Positions 33,867 through 43,881 of a DNA stretch of 64,000 nt are shown here, piece after piece; the first letter of the stretch is position 1; every line of letters starts with the position of its first letter. This DNA is from Orenia marismortui DSM 5156. Its GTDB lineage: Bacteria > Bacillota > Halanaerobiia > Halobacteroidales > Halobacteroidaceae. The notes beneath the pieces were generated by a model, which saw only the letters and a list, made by a program, of their open reading frames with translations, ran no database searches and was not told the DNA's origin. The position numbers and the translations under genes were made by a program. The stretch spans positions 302,802-366,801 of the forward strand of contig NZ_KB900620.1 in the NCBI RefSeq assembly GCF_000379025.1. The letters run 5' to 3'.

Positions 33867-35276
33867 TTAGTTATATCTAGTAACTGTAAATCTCATTAAC
33901 TCTATATCATTATCCTCTTTTGAAATTCCAGCTTTTCTCTTAGCTATTTCCACTTGCTTTTTAACATTATCTACACCTTCTAAATTTGGTAATAATAATC
34001 CAGCTCTTTCACCCTTTCTAACAATAACTCCATATTTATTAGGGTTCAATGATTCAATATTCTCTATAATCTCTGCTTCTCCCAAAATATCTACAGAATA
34101 AGTTAACTCATCTATCTCATTCAGATTAACGGGTTCAAATCTCGGGTCCTCAAAAGCAGCACTAAGGGAATTTTTAATGATCTCTCGAGATATGTTAGCT
34201 TGAGTAGGATTAGTAGTTCCAATGCACCCTCTCAAATTACCATTCTTATAGATAGAAACAAATACTCCTGCTCTATCGGCCAACTCAGGATCTATCTTAG
34301 AAGGAGGATCTATGATATTTCTATTCTTAATATATTCCTCAACAGCTTGACGAGCTAATTTCACAACTTCACTTTCATTTTCTCTAACCTCTAGTAACTT
34401 CTCTTTTCTTTTTTTATTTATTTTATCTAATAAACCTTCTTCATCTGTTTTACCAGTAATCTGATAGTTAGCTACAGCATATCCGACTCCAAAAGGACCT
34501 TCATAAGATAATACTCCTCCATCTACATCTAACCTATCTAAAGCCCCTAACATAATCATAATAGGTCTTAATCCACACTCACCTGCTTGAGTGATTAAAG
34601 ATTTATCTAAATCAAATATCTTTTCAAATTCCATATTATCTAGATTCTTAACTAATTTATTATCAAAGACTTCCCCTTTAGGATTAAAGCCTCCAGGTGC
34701 ATCTGAGGTTAATCTATGGGAAAGATCACCACTAGCTATTATAGCAACTTTATAGTCTAAATTCTCTGCTACTAGCTGAATTATTTTACCAAAAGTATAT
34801 AACTCTTCGTAAGATAGCATTCCTATTGTAATTGGAACTAGCGGTTTATGTATTCCAGCTTTTTCTAAATAATACATTGGAACTAAAACACCATGATCTA
34901 ATTCCATTTTAACTTCTAATTTCCGAGCAGTTGCTTTATCAATTCTGGCAGTCACAATATCCTGACTGTTAGCAGCTACAGCTAATTTACTTGTGAATTT
35001 CTCCTCTAATTCATACTTTAACTTAATATCACTTCTTCCAAAATTCGCAAAATCACCTATTAATTCTTTACTACTTAATATACTAATTGCATCAGAAAAA
35101 ACTGGCCCATGAGGACTAATAGTTACAATCATATCTGGATCAATTTTTTTAATCTGATTAGCCACCTTTTGCATGCTAGATTTAGTTTTATTAATATACG
35201 CTAACTCCTCTGTACCTATCTCAGGAATCAAAACTGGAGGATGTGGCGATAAAGCTGCAAAAACGACTCCATTCAT
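33867..35276 (-). CDS. AmmeMemo fusion protein (AmrB/MEMO1-like + AmrA/AMMECR1)
   Basis: A 469-residue protein of the AmmeMemoRadiSam system, whose biochemical role is not established. Residues ~5-275 form the MEMO/class III extradiol dioxygenase-like domain (AALSPHPPVLIPEIG, TISPHGP, ASGDLSHR, possible metal site with His/Asp). Residues ~305-465 form the AMMECR1 domain with the invariant LRGCIG and AFEDPRFEPV. The ATG at 35276 was chosen (GGGAG eight bases upstream); a GTG three codons earlier overlaps. It is followed by the broken amrS piece and preceded by arginase and ornithine racemase. Confidence 0.93.
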   Translation of the reverse strand: MNGVVFAALSPHPPVLIPEIGTEELAYINKTKSSMQKVANQIKKIDPDMIVTISPHGPVFSDAISILSSKELIGDFANFGRSDIKLKYELEEKFTSKLAVAANSQDIVTARIDKATARKLEVKMELDHGVLVPMYYLEKAGIHKPLVPITIGMLSYEELYTFGKIIQLVAENLDYKVAIIASGDLSHRLTSDAPGGFNPKGEVFDNKLVKNLDNMEFEKIFDLDKSLITQAGECGLRPIMIMLGALDRLDVDGGVLSYEGPFGVGYAVANYQITGKTDEEGLLDKINKKRKEKLLEVRENESEVVKLARQAVEEYIKNRNIIDPPSKIDPELADRAGVFVSIYKNGNLRGCIGTTNPTQANISREIIKNSLSAAFEDPRFEPVNLNEIDELTYSVDILGEAEIIENIESLNPNKYGVIVRKGERAGLLLPNLEGVDNVKKQVEIAKRKAGISKEDNDIELMRFTVTRYN

Positions 35277-35317
35277 ATTTATCACTCCCTAACTTAATTA
35301 ATAATTATTATTTCAAT

Positions 35318-36211
35318 TTACAATATTCTTTTCCCTAAAGCAGATAAAATAAGTTCTACTGCTAACTCTGCAGTTTTATTATACTGATCTAAAATCGGAT
35401 TTACTTCAACTAAATCTAAAGAAGTTAAAATTTCATTCTCAGATAGCATCTCTAAAGCTAAATGAGCTTCACGATAACTAATTCCTCCTTTAACAGGAGT
35501 CCCTACACCTGGAGCTTCCAATGGATCTAATACATCAATATCAAAACTAAGATGTACACCCTCTACATCTTTACTACTTATTCTTATTGCTTCTTTCATA
35601 ATTTGATACATTCCTTTTCTATCTATATCATCCATTGTGAAAATTGTTAACTTGGATTCTTTTAACAACCTCTTTTCTCCCTCATCTAAATCTCTTACAC
35701 CTACTAATACTGTATTCTCTTCTTTGACTTTAGGAGAAAAACCACCACAATTAACTAATTCATCAACCCCCTTACCAACTATTGCCGACAGTGGCATCCC
35801 ATGAATATTTCCACTATTGCTTGTCTTATGAGTATTAAAATCACCATGAGCATCTATCCAAATCAACCCTATACTCTCTTTTACTCTAGAAACTCCCGCC
35901 ACACTTCCAATAGCAATACTGTGGTCTCCACCTAAAACGATCGGGAAATAGCCATCACTTACTACCTCACTAACAGTATTTGATAAAACTTCACAGCTAA
36001 CTACTATCTCATCTAAACACTTCAATTTTTGACACTTTGATGTATCTGACCTTGTAATAGGAATATTAATATTACTAATATCTTCAACTTTTATCTTTAA
36101 TTCTTTTAATTTATCAATTAAACCCGCATAACGAATTGCACTAGGTCCCATATCAACACCACGACGATTAGCGCCAAAATCTGAAGGAACACCTAATACC
36201 TTTACTTTCAA
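35318..36211 (-). CDS. rocF: Arginase
   Basis: A 297-residue manganese enzyme splitting arginine into ornithine and urea. Metal ligands: His97 in GGDHS, Asp120/His122/Asp124 in DAHGDFNT, and Asp-x-Asp in SFDIDVLDP. The N-terminus VLGVPSDFGANRRGVDMGPSAIR is that of RocF-type arginase and not agmatinase. Its start is two bases past the stop of the ornithine racemase gene, so product (ornithine) and next enzyme are co-expressed. Confidence 0.95.
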   Translation of the reverse strand: MKVKVLGVPSDFGANRRGVDMGPSAIRYAGLIDKLKELKIKVEDISNINIPITRSDTSKCQKLKCLDEIVVSCEVLSNTVSEVVSDGYFPIVLGGDHSIAIGSVAGVSRVKESIGLIWIDAHGDFNTHKTSNSGNIHGMPLSAIVGKGVDELVNCGGFSPKVKEENTVLVGVRDLDEGEKRLLKESKLTIFTMDDIDRKGMYQIMKEAIRISSKDVEGVHLSFDIDVLDPLEAPGVGTPVKGGISYREAHLALEMLSENEILTSLDLVEVNPILDQYNKTAELAVELILSALGKRIL

Positions 36212-36213
36212 TA

Positions 36214-37278
36214 CTATTCCTCCTCTTTATAACAAATCTTATTAACATATGGTGATGTCATTGCTTGTAATAAAGCTTCATAACTTAATCTAAACTCTAT
36301 TTCATCTCCTAAATTAATATTTTCTACACAGCTAAGGTCCACAATTAAATGATCGCTACTTGCCCCTTCAATAGTTATTTTCTGATTCATAGGAAATAGT
36401 CCTTCTGGAACTATATCCTGCTTACCAATTCCTAATATTCCTCTTTTTATAATCTCTTTATCATTATTTTTAATAAGCTCCTCTTTTGATTCTTCATCTC
36501 TTAGCAAAGTTGGTTTATCTTTTAGTTCTATTACTTCTGCCACTAGTTTAACTGTATCTATTCTTGTTAAGGGAAATTTATCTCCACTTCCTACTTCCCG
36601 ACCTAGTAAAATAGTCTCTCCAACTCTCAGTTGATTAGCAATTGGAATATAGTCCTCATTAATTAATAAAGGTAATGAACTACTATTCCCAGCTGAAATA
36701 ATAGGTAACTCTATTTTAATTTCTTTTCTTATATTTTTAACTAAATTCATTAATTTCATCATATTATATTCATTAGGTAGTATCCCCCTAAAACAAGCTA
36801 AATTACTTCCTACTCCCACTAACTTAATATTAGAAAGCTTATTAATCTTATCAGCTATTTTCAGTGTATCTTTAGGTAATACCCCTTCCCTTCTATCACC
36901 TAAATCAATCATTAGGATTACATTATGAACCTTATTCATACTCTTAGCTACTTTATTTAATTCTTCAATTACCTTTAACTCAGAATTTAGACTAATATCA
37001 ACTAATTCTACTACCTTTTGAATTTCACTTAACATTGGAATTCTTATTAACATTAATGGACAACCTAATTTCTTTAATCTCTCTAGATTACTTAACCTTG
37101 AATCAGCTAAACCTACCACTCCACCTGATAACATAGACTTAGCTACCTCTAGGTTAGCCCTAACTCCTTTTGTTACTCCCCAAATTTGAATTCCTTTTTC
37201 ATGTGAAAATTTAACGATTTGGCTAGCATTATAGTTTATTTTACTTAGATTGATTTCAATTCTAGGATTTAGTGCCAT
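36214..37278 (-). CDS. Alanine/ornithine racemase family PLP enzyme (probable ornithine racemase)
   Basis: A 354-residue fold-type III PLP enzyme. The PLP lysine is Lys37 in QIWGVTKGVRANLEVAK; RIEINLSKINYNA and IDLGDRREGVL also match the ornithine racemase (Orr) group known from amino-acid-fermenting clostridia. Coupling to arginase two bases downstream supports ornithine as substrate (inference). The ATG at 37278 follows GGAGG by five bases; a TTG four codons earlier is part of that site. D-ornithine can feed reductive ornithine fermentation, but those genes are not in this window. Confidence 0.88.
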   Translation of the reverse strand: MALNPRIEINLSKINYNASQIVKFSHEKGIQIWGVTKGVRANLEVAKSMLSGGVVGLADSRLSNLERLKKLGCPLMLIRIPMLSEIQKVVELVDISLNSELKVIEELNKVAKSMNKVHNVILMIDLGDRREGVLPKDTLKIADKINKLSNIKLVGVGSNLACFRGILPNEYNMMKLMNLVKNIRKEIKIELPIISAGNSSSLPLLINEDYIPIANQLRVGETILLGREVGSGDKFPLTRIDTVKLVAEVIELKDKPTLLRDEESKEELIKNNDKEIIKRGILGIGKQDIVPEGLFPMNQKITIEGASSDHLIVDLSCVENINLGDEIEFRLSYEALLQAMTSPYVNKICYKEEE

Positions 37279-37330
37279 AATTACCTCCAATGATTCTAAA
37301 TATAACTTTTGAAAATAAATATTCTAGTTC

Positions 37331-37367
37331 AAAATAAAAAAAGGAAGAGTAGAAAACCCTTCCTTTT
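37331..37367 (-). terminator. Terminator of the rplM-rpsI operon
   Basis: AAAAGGAAG pairs with CTTCCTTTT (37339-37347 with 37359-37367), followed on the minus strand by TTTTTTTATTTTG. Confidence 0.85.
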
Positions 37368-37381
37368 GTGGTAAATATAAT

Positions 37382-37777
37382 TTATCTTTTAGAGAATTGT
37401 GGCTTCTTACGAGCTTTCTTACGTCCATATTTTTTACGCTCTTTCATTCTTGGATCTCTAGTTAAGAAACCAGCCTTTTTAAGTACATCTCTATAGTCAC
37501 CTTCTGTTTCTAGTAATGCACGTGCAATACCATGGCGAATAGCTCCAGCTTGTCCTGAAGTTCCTCCACCATTAACATTAACAACTATATCAAATTCTCC
37601 TAAAGTTTCTGTTACTTCTAAAGGTTGTTTTACGATTTGCTCTAAAACATCTCTACCAAAGTATTCAGATAAAGGCTTATTATTAACAACAATCTTACCA
37701 TCACCTGGTAATAATCTAACTCTAGCAACTGAATTTTTTCTCCGTCCAGTACCTAAGTATTCAACTTCTGCTGCCAC
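37382..37777 (-). CDS. rpsI: 30S ribosomal protein S9
   Basis: A 131-residue S9. [19 protein letters not shown] at the N-terminus, [20 protein letters not shown] in the middle, and the basic tail [20 protein letters not shown] that reaches the ribosomal P site. The likely start is GTG at 37777 (AGGAGG eight bases before); a TTG one codon earlier is less well spaced. Cotranscribed with rplM. Confidence 0.97.
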   Translation of the reverse strand: MAAEVEYLGTGRRKNSVARVRLLPGDGKIVVNNKPLSEYFGRDVLEQIVKQPLEVTETLGEFDIVVNVNGGGTSGQAGAIRHGIARALLETEGDYRDVLKKAGFLTRDPRMKERKKYGRKKARKKPQFSKR

Positions 37778-37798
37778 CAAAATCTCCTCCTTCCGTTA

Positions 37799-38227
37799 TT
37801 ATAATTCTAATTCTTTAGGCTGTTGAGCTGTATGTGGATGCTCAGCACCAGCATAAACTTTTAGTTTTTTAAACATTTGACGTCCTAATTTATTTTTAGG
37901 TAACATTCTTTTCACTGCAAGTTCTACAACCTTTTCAGGTTCTTTTTCTAATAACTCACCATAAGGAGTTGACTTTAATCCTCCTGGGTATCTAGAATGT
38001 TTATGATACATCTTTTGTTCTAATTTCTTTCCTGTTAAATGAAGCTTTTCTGCATTAACTACAATTACATAATCTCCTGTATCTATATGTGGAGTATACA
38101 TAGGTTTATGTTTTCCTTGTAGTACTTTAGCAATCTCTGTAGCTACACGTCCTAATGTTTTTCCATCCATATCAACCACAAACCATTCACGATTGATATC
38201 TTTTGGTCTAGCCATATAAGTGCTCAT
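37799..38227 (-). CDS. rplM: 50S ribosomal protein L13
   Basis: A 142-residue L13: [58 protein letters not shown] and the ending [12 protein letters not shown]. It heads the rplM-rpsI pair with a sigma-A promoter (38315-38343). The leader contains a GC-rich hairpin that could be an L13 autoregulatory site. Confidence 0.98.
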   Translation of the reverse strand: MSTYMARPKDINREWFVVDMDGKTLGRVATEIAKVLQGKHKPMYTPHIDTGDYVIVVNAEKLHLTGKKLEQKMYHKHSRYPGGLKSTPYGELLEKEPEKVVELAVKRMLPKNKLGRQMFKKLKVYAGAEHPHTAQQPKELEL

Positions 38228-38309
38228 TTTCTTCCCTCCTTGTAACTTTATTTATATTATTAACTCACACTGACCGGGGCGCCAGTATTAAGTGACAAAC
38301 ACAATCATA
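38228..38309 (-). promoter_or_regulatory. Possible L13 leader (ribosomal-protein autoregulatory RNA)
   Basis: The 5' leader of rplM holds ACTGGC/GGTCAGT (38269-38286) as a hairpin with a GC-rich loop, unusually GC-rich for this genome, flanked by TTAAT/ATTAA-like segments. Firmicutes L13 leader motifs exist in this position. I recognise the position and a compact hairpin, but not the full consensus. Confidence 0.5.
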
Positions 38310-38314
38310 GGTCT

Positions 38315-38343
38315 ATTTTATTATAACTAATATATAGTGTCAA
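38315..38343 (-). promoter_or_regulatory. Sigma-A promoter of rplM-rpsI
   Basis: Minus-strand TTGACA (38338-38343), 17-base spacer, TAAAAT (38315-38320). It lies in the short gap after truA. Confidence 0.8.
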
Positions 38344-38361
38344 GGTTTTTTAATATTTTAT

Positions 38362-39096
38362 TTAATAGTTAATTTTCTCTAAAATCAATCCATGAGCAGG
38401 TGCTGTAGGTCCAGCCTTCTTTCTATCTTTAGATAGTAATATATCTCTAACCTCTTTAGGCCTTATCTTACCCAAGCCTACTCGAACCAAAGTACCTACA
38501 ATAATACGTACCATATTATACAAAAATCCATTACCATGGATATTTAAAACTATAAGATCTTCCTTATATTCCATATTTATATCAAAAATTTTACGAATTG
38601 GACTTTGAGCATTGCAGCCAGACGATCGAAAAGATGTAAAATCATGCTCTCCAATTAAATATTTTAATCCTTCTTCCATCTTTAATAAATCTAATTCATT
38701 ATAAATATGATATGCATAATTTCGGTAAAATGGAGACGGATATTTGTTGTTATATATTTGATATTTATATAATTTATCTTTAGTATTATAACGAGCATGA
38801 AAATTATTATTCATTTCACAAGCATCTAGTATTACAACATCATCAGGCAATTTAGTATTTAACGCTAAAGAAAATCTTTCAGTAGGAATCGAAGAGTCTA
38901 AGTTAAAATTAAATACTTGTCCTCGTGCATGTACTTTCGAATCTGTTCTACTAGCTCCTATAATCTTAACATCCTGCTTAATTAATCTTTTTATTGCATT
39001 TTCAATAACTTCTTGGACTGTTATAGCATTATCTTGACGTTGAAAACCATGATAATTACTTCCATCATAAGCAACAATACATTTTAAATTCCTCAT
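38362..39096 (-). CDS. truA: tRNA pseudouridine(38-40) synthase
   Basis: A 244-residue TruA that modifies the tRNA anticodon arm. The catalytic Asp is in GASRTDSKVHARGQ (~50-63); YDGSNYHGFQRQ and GNGFLYNMVRIIVGTLVRVG are also standard. It follows ecfT by 13 bases in the ecfA1-ecfA2-ecfT-truA order common in Firmicutes. Confidence 0.97.
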   Translation of the reverse strand: MRNLKCIVAYDGSNYHGFQRQDNAITVQEVIENAIKRLIKQDVKIIGASRTDSKVHARGQVFNFNLDSSIPTERFSLALNTKLPDDVVILDACEMNNNFHARYNTKDKLYKYQIYNNKYPSPFYRNYAYHIYNELDLLKMEEGLKYLIGEHDFTSFRSSGCNAQSPIRKIFDINMEYKEDLIVLNIHGNGFLYNMVRIIVGTLVRVGLGKIRPKEVRDILLSKDRKKAGPTAPAHGLILEKINY

Positions 39097-39109
39097 TTAA
39101 TTCACTCCA

Positions 39110-39904
39110 TCATAGAAGGATAGCTATTAAAAGCAAATAAACAATACTAATAAATGTTACTATATAATCTTTTCTAGTTAAAAACAAGACATTCATTCTA
39201 CTACGATTTTCTCCACCTCGATAACATCTTGCTTCCATTGCTAAAGCTAAGTCATCGGCTCTACGAAAAGCATTTACAAAAAGCGGGACTAATAAAGGGA
39301 TTAAACTCTTAGCTTTCTGTACTAAATTTCCACCCTCAAAATCAGCTCCTCTAGCTTTTTGAGCTTTCATTATCTTCTTAGCCTCTTCTAATAAGGTTGG
39401 AATAAATCGTAAAGCTATAGTCATCATCATTGCCAATTCATGAGCAGGAAGACCAATCTTTTTAAAAGGATTTAACATTCTTTCTAATCCATCGGTTAAT
39501 TCCAGAGGTGATGTTGTTAGTGTTAATAAAGAAGTAAAAGTAATTAAGAAGATTAATCTTAAAGACATAAAAAGCCCCAATCGTAGCCCTTCTTCTTCAA
39601 TGGATAAAAACTTCCATTGCCAAAGTATTCTACCACCCTTTGTCATAAATATATGAATAACTAATGTAAATAATATAATAAAGAGCAATGGCCTAATACT
39701 TTTTAAAATATATTTTAAATTAATTTTAGAAAGAAAAACTGTCATCAAAATAAACGCAGCTAAAACAAGATATCCATAAAAACTATTAATCAAAAATATA
39801 GCAAATATAAAAAAAAGTATAATTAATATCTTCACTCTAGGATCAAGATTATGAACTAGTGAATCCTTCTCAATATATTGACCTATCATAATATCATCTA
39901 ACAT
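39110..39904 (-). CDS. ecfT: Energy-coupling factor transporter transmembrane protein EcfT
   Basis: A 264-residue membrane scaffold with about five membrane segments joining substrate-binding S components to the two ATPases. The A-x-x-A-R-G-A coupling helix (KAQKARGADFEGGN) and a second basic helix (ALAMEARCYRGGENR) are the Ala-Arg-Gly motifs that dock on EcfA. Its start overlaps the ecfA2 stop by 11 bases. No S component is encoded nearby, so the module is presumably shared by several vitamin importers. Confidence 0.95.
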   Translation of the reverse strand: MLDDIMIGQYIEKDSLVHNLDPRVKILIILFFIFAIFLINSFYGYLVLAAFILMTVFLSKINLKYILKSIRPLLFIILFTLVIHIFMTKGGRILWQWKFLSIEEEGLRLGLFMSLRLIFLITFTSLLTLTTSPLELTDGLERMLNPFKKIGLPAHELAMMMTIALRFIPTLLEEAKKIMKAQKARGADFEGGNLVQKAKSLIPLLVPLFVNAFRRADDLALAMEARCYRGGENRSRMNVLFLTRKDYIVTFISIVYLLLIAILL

Positions 39905-40760
39905 CTTTTACCCTCTTTACTTTTAGTATTTCTTGCTTAGCATCTTCAATAGTAAATATATCAGTTCTCATATCTGATAATTTTAATTTTTTCTTTAATC
40001 TTTTCATAACACTAGTAATTTGGGGAATACCTAAACCAATTTCCTCAAGAAAACTGTCATGATCAAAAACATAGCTAGGTGATCCCTCTAAAACTAACCT
40101 CCCACTTTCTAAAACTAATATTCTATCAGCTAACTGCGCTATCTCTTCCATCCGATGAGAAATTAATATAATTGTTAAGCCAAACTTCTCCTTTAGATTA
40201 ACAATTTCATTAATTAATTCAACTCTAGCTTTAGGATCTAAACCTGCTGTAGGTTCATCTAAAATCAAAATTTCCGGCTCCATAGCCAACACCCCAGCTA
40301 TAGCAACTCTTCTTTGTTGCCCCCCTGAAAGCCTAAAAGGAGATCTATCTTTAAATTCTTCATAATCTAAATTAACCCATTCTAAAGCTTGTTTCACTCT
40401 TCTATCAACCTCATCCTCATTTAAACCCAAATTTTTAGGACCAAAGGACACATCTGCAGCAATATTTTCCTCAAATAATTGATGCTCTGGATATTGAAAG
40501 ACAAGGCCAACCTTTTTTCTGATTTCTTTAAGGTTTTTAATTTTAGTAATATCTTGACCATCAATTATGATCTCCCCTTTAGTCGGATGAATCAAAGCAT
40601 TTAATGTCTGGACTAAAGTAGATTTTCCTGACCCAGTGTGGCCTATCAATCCAATAAACTCACCCTTTTGAACTTCAAAATTAATATCTTTTAAGGTGTA
40701 ATTATTAGATTTAATATCTGGATCATAAGTATGACTCAAGTTCTTTACTTGAAGCAACAT
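39894..40760 (-). CDS. ecfA2: Energy-coupling factor ATPase EcfA2
   Basis: A 288-residue ABC ATPase. Walker [11 protein letters not shown]-loop [14 protein letters not shown], signature [13 protein letters not shown], Walker [14 protein letters not shown] and H-loop ISHRMEE. The YPE form of the Q-loop region is typical of EcfA2. It overlaps ecfA1 (16 bases) and ecfT (11 bases). Confidence 0.96.
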   Translation of the reverse strand: MLLQVKNLSHTYDPDIKSNNYTLKDINFEVQKGEFIGLIGHTGSGKSTLVQTLNALIHPTKGEIIIDGQDITKIKNLKEIRKKVGLVFQYPEHQLFEENIAADVSFGPKNLGLNEDEVDRRVKQALEWVNLDYEEFKDRSPFRLSGGQQRRVAIAGVLAMEPEILILDEPTAGLDPKARVELINEIVNLKEKFGLTIILISHRMEEIAQLADRILVLESGRLVLEGSPSYVFDHDSFLEEIGLGIPQITSVMKRLKKKLKLSDMRTDIFTIEDAKQEILKVKRVKDVR

Positions 40761-41572
40761 AATTCTTCCACCAACCTATCTACATTAAAAATATCAGATG
40801 GTATATCTAGACCTTCTTTTTGTAATTGAAAAGCTAGTTCTGTAACTTGCGGTACATCTAAATGATATCTTTTTATTCTATCTACTTGACTAAATAATTC
40901 TTCAGGAGTTCCCTCTAACGCTATCTTTCCTTGATCCATTACAATAATTCTATCAGCCTTAATAGCTTCAGTCATAAAATGTGTTATATGAATCACTGTC
41001 ATTCCTAACTCTTTATTTAATCTCTGTACAGCTGACATAACACTATTTCTTCCAACTGGATCTAACATAGCTGTAGGTTCATCTAACACTAGACACTTAG
41101 GGTGCATAGCCAGTATCCCAGCAATAGCAACCCTTTGTTTCTGCCCTCCCGATAAATTATGAGGGGCATACCGTCTAAAATCTTCCATACCAACAGCTTT
41201 TAATGCTTCAGCAACTCGCTCTCTTATTTTTTGAGATTCTAAACCTAAATTTTCTGGCCCAAAAGCTACATCTTCTTCTACTATATTGGCTACTAGTTGA
41301 TTATCAGGATTTTGAAATACCATCCCCACTTGCTGTCTAATATCCCAAATCTCATCATGGTTAGCAGTCTGATTATCCATAACTTTTACTATACCTTTAT
41401 CTGGTACTAACAGACCATTTAACATTTTAGCTAAAGTTGATTTACCTGAACCATTATGCCCTACAATAACTAAAAATTCTCCTTCTTCAACTTCTAAATC
41501 AACACCATTAAGAACCCAGTCATTACTATTATTATATCTATAGTAAAGATCTTCAACCTTGATCAATTGCAT
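40745..41572 (-). CDS. ecfA1: Energy-coupling factor ATPase EcfA1
   Basis: A 275-residue ABC ATPase. Walker [11 protein letters not shown]-loop [13 protein letters not shown], signature [13 protein letters not shown], Walker [14 protein letters not shown] and H-loop ITHFMTE. I placed the start at the ATG at 41572. The in-frame ATG at 41605 lies inside the right arm of the preceding terminator, so the extra 11 residues ([11 protein letters not shown]) are probably not translated. The ribosome site (GGTGA) is weak. Confidence 0.93.
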   Translation of the reverse strand: MQLIKVEDLYYRYNNSNDWVLNGVDLEVEEGEFLVIVGHNGSGKSTLAKMLNGLLVPDKGIVKVMDNQTANHDEIWDIRQQVGMVFQNPDNQLVANIVEEDVAFGPENLGLESQKIRERVAEALKAVGMEDFRRYAPHNLSGGQKQRVAIAGILAMHPKCLVLDEPTAMLDPVGRNSVMSAVQRLNKELGMTVIHITHFMTEAIKADRIIVMDQGKIALEGTPEELFSQVDRIKRYHLDVPQVTELAFQLQKEGLDIPSDIFNVDRLVEELCCFK

Positions 41573-41589
41573 TTTTTCACCAGCCTGAT

Positions 41590-41660
41590 ATAAAAAAACA
41601 GCCATTTATACCGGACGAATAAATTCACGTCCAGTATCTCTAAGTTAATTATGGCTGTTT
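41590..41660 (-). terminator. Branched terminator after rplQ, end of the ribosomal supercluster
   Basis: An outer stem AAACAGCCAT/ATGGCTGTTT (41651-41660 with 41596-41605) encloses an inner stem TACTGGACG/CGTCCGGTA (41628-41636 with 41609-41617). A run of seven T follows on the minus strand. It lies 80 bases past the rplQ stop and overlaps the apparent N-terminal extension of ecfA1. Confidence 0.85.
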
Positions 41661-41741
41661 AGTTAATTATATTTTTTTAGTAAAGTCTTATTTTAAAGAC
41701 TAATAGAGTAATGTAAAATAATAAGATCTATTACAATTTTA

Positions 41742-42083
41742 TTATTCTACCAATTCTAATATAGCCATTGCTGCTGCATCACCGCGTCTTGGACCTACTT
41801 TAATAATTCTAGTATATCCTCCTTGACGTTCAGCGAATCGAGGAGCAATCTCATCAAATAAAATTTCTACAGAATCTCTATCTTGAAGAGTACCCATTAC
41901 TTGTCTACGCGCATGTTGAGTACCTTTTTTAGCTTTAGTTATTAACTTTTCAGCAAAGCTTCTTACTTCTTTAGCTTTTGGCTCTGTAGTTTCAATTCTT
42001 TCGCTCTTAATTAAAGCATTAGTTAAACTAATCAATAAAGCTTTTCTTGGTGCACTCTTACGACCTAATTTACGCTGAGCCAT
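41742..42083 (-). CDS. rplQ: 50S ribosomal protein L17
   Basis: A 113-residue L17: [36 protein letters not shown], and [21 protein letters not shown] at the end. The ATG at 42083 is eight bases after GAGGAGGGG; an ATG two codons upstream is too near. Last gene of the alpha operon, following rpoA. Confidence 0.97.
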   Translation of the reverse strand: MAQRKLGRKSAPRKALLISLTNALIKSERIETTEPKAKEVRSFAEKLITKAKKGTQHARRQVMGTLQDRDSVEILFDEIAPRFAERQGGYTRIIKVGPRRGDAAAMAILELVE

Positions 42084-42117
42084 AACCATCCCCTCCTCAT
42101 TTTGTATTTAATAGTTC

Positions 42118-43059
42118 TTATAATTCAGGTTTTCCTAAAGATAAGTCAAGTTCAGCTATTTTAGCTTTGATTTCTAGTAAGGACTTCTTACCTAAATTTC
42201 TAACTTTCATCAATTCTTCTTCTGATGTGCTAGTTAATTCTTCTACTGTATTAATTCCTGCTCTCTTTAGGCAATTAGAGGATCGAACAGATAAATCTAA
42301 TTCTTCAATAGTTGTTTCTAGAATTTTATCCTTCTTTTCTTCCTCTTTTTCAACCATAATATCTACATTATTGATTTCTTCACTAAGATTAATGAATAAA
42401 TCTAAGTGTTCTGCTAATACCTTTCCAGCTAAACTGATAGCTTCTTCAGGATCAGTACTACCATCAGTAGTAACCTCTAAAGTTAGCTTATCTAAATCAG
42501 TTCTTTTTCCTACACGAGTATCTTCTACATTAAAATTAACTCTTTTAATAGGAGAAAAATCAGAATCAATAGGAATTACACCTATAACATGTTCCTCATC
42601 CTTATTCTCTTCTGCCGTTTTATAACCTCTTCCGCGTTCTATAACAGCTTCTAAAATAAGATCTCCCTCATCTGATAATGTAGCAATATGATGGTCAGGG
42701 TTAAGGATTTCTATATCACCACTAACAGTAAAATCACCAGCAGTTACTTGACCTTCACCACTTGCTTCAATTCTTAAAGTTTGTGCTTCTTCTTCATTCA
42801 TCTTAATAATTACATCTTTTAAATTCAAGATAATATCTGCCACATCTTCTACCACTCCTGTGACAGTAGAAAACTCATGGCGCACTCCTTCAATTTTTAC
42901 CGAAGTTATTGCTGCTCCTGGTAAAGATGAAAGCATGATCCTTCTTAAGGAATTACCTAAAGTAATACCATATCCTCTTTCCAAAGGAGTAATTATAAAC
43001 TTCCCATAAGTATCTGTAGATTCAACACGCTCAATAGTCGGTTTTTCAATTTCGATCAT
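42118..43059 (-). CDS. rpoA: DNA-directed RNA polymerase subunit alpha
   Basis: A 313-residue alpha subunit. The N-terminal assembly domain ([34 protein letters not shown]) runs to ~225. The C-terminal domain ([41 protein letters not shown]) contacts UP elements and activators. The start is the ATG at 43059 nine bases past AAAGGAGGG; upstream in-frame codons precede the ribosome site. Confidence 0.98.
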   Translation of the reverse strand: MIEIEKPTIERVESTDTYGKFIITPLERGYGITLGNSLRRIMLSSLPGAAITSVKIEGVRHEFSTVTGVVEDVADIILNLKDVIIKMNEEEAQTLRIEASGEGQVTAGDFTVSGDIEILNPDHHIATLSDEGDLILEAVIERGRGYKTAEENKDEEHVIGVIPIDSDFSPIKRVNFNVEDTRVGKRTDLDKLTLEVTTDGSTDPEEAISLAGKVLAEHLDLFINLSEEINNVDIMVEKEEEKKDKILETTIEELDLSVRSSNCLKRAGINTVEELTSTSEEELMKVRNLGKKSLLEIKAKIAELDLSLGKPEL

Positions 43060-43142
43060 TAACTTAAACCCTCCTTTTGTTAGCACAAGGTTTCAATAAG
43101 TTTAACTGAGGGTGATAACTTGATTAATTTAAAAGTAGCAAA

Positions 43143-43160
43143 GTGGTTCAAAAGAACCAC
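43143..43160 (-). other. Small hairpin between rpsD and rpoA
   Basis: GTGGTTC/GAACCAC with a four-base loop, in the 115-base gap after rpsD. TTTGCTAC follows on the minus strand, too weak for a clear terminator; possibly a processing or attenuation site. Confidence 0.5.
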
Positions 43161-43173
43161 AATTAAACCACTA

Positions 43174-43803
43174 TTATCTAGAGTAGAACTCTACAATTAA
43201 CTGTTCGTTAATTGGAATATCTATTTCTTCTCTGATAGGATCTGATAATACTTTTCCTTCTTTCTTCTCTAAACTAACTTGTAACCAAGAAGGAGTTGCT
43301 TTATCAGCATTTAATTCAATAACTTCTTTTAATCTTTTAAGATCTTTACTACTTTCTTTTACAGTAATCACATCATTTTCGTCTACTAGATAAGAAGGAA
43401 TATTAACCCTTTTACCATTAACTAAAATATGACCATGTCTTACAAATTGTCTTGATTCATTTCTAGAAGTAGCAAAACCTAATCTATATACAACATTATC
43501 TAATCTTCTTTCTAATACTTTTAAGAAGTTTTCACCAGTAATTCCTGGTTTCTTTTCAGCTTGCTCAAAATAACTTCTAAATTGATTTTCTAAAACACCA
43601 TAAATCTTTCTAACTTTCTGCTTCTCTCTTAACTGCAAACCATACTCAGATAGCTTTCTACGTCTACCTCTTCCTTGATCACCAGGACCATAAGAGCGAC
43701 GTTCAATAGCACACTTATCTGTATAACATCTCTCACCTTTCAAGAATAACTTTTCCCCTTCTTGCCTACATTGACGACAAACAGGTCCAGTGTATCTTGC
43801 CAT
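43174..43803 (-). CDS. rpsD: 30S ribosomal protein S4
   Basis: A 209-residue S4 of the zinc-binding (C+) type: [23 protein letters not shown] near the N-terminus, shown up to the fourth Cys. The S4 RNA-binding domain is [20 protein letters not shown] and [18 protein letters not shown]. The ATG at 43803 (GGAGG 11 bases before) gives the canonical MARYTGP start. In many bacteria S4 also represses its own operon. Confidence 0.97.
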   Translation of the reverse strand: MARYTGPVCRQCRQEGEKLFLKGERCYTDKCAIERRSYGPGDQGRGRRRKLSEYGLQLREKQKVRKIYGVLENQFRSYFEQAEKKPGITGENFLKVLERRLDNVVYRLGFATSRNESRQFVRHGHILVNGKRVNIPSYLVDENDVITVKESSKDLKRLKEVIELNADKATPSWLQVSLEKKEGKVLSDPIREEIDIPINEQLIVEFYSR

Positions 43804-43881
43804 ATTTTCCGACACCTCCAAGTTTATATCATTATCTTATTATCTATTATCCATTATCCATTTCACTCAAAATTCAATAAA

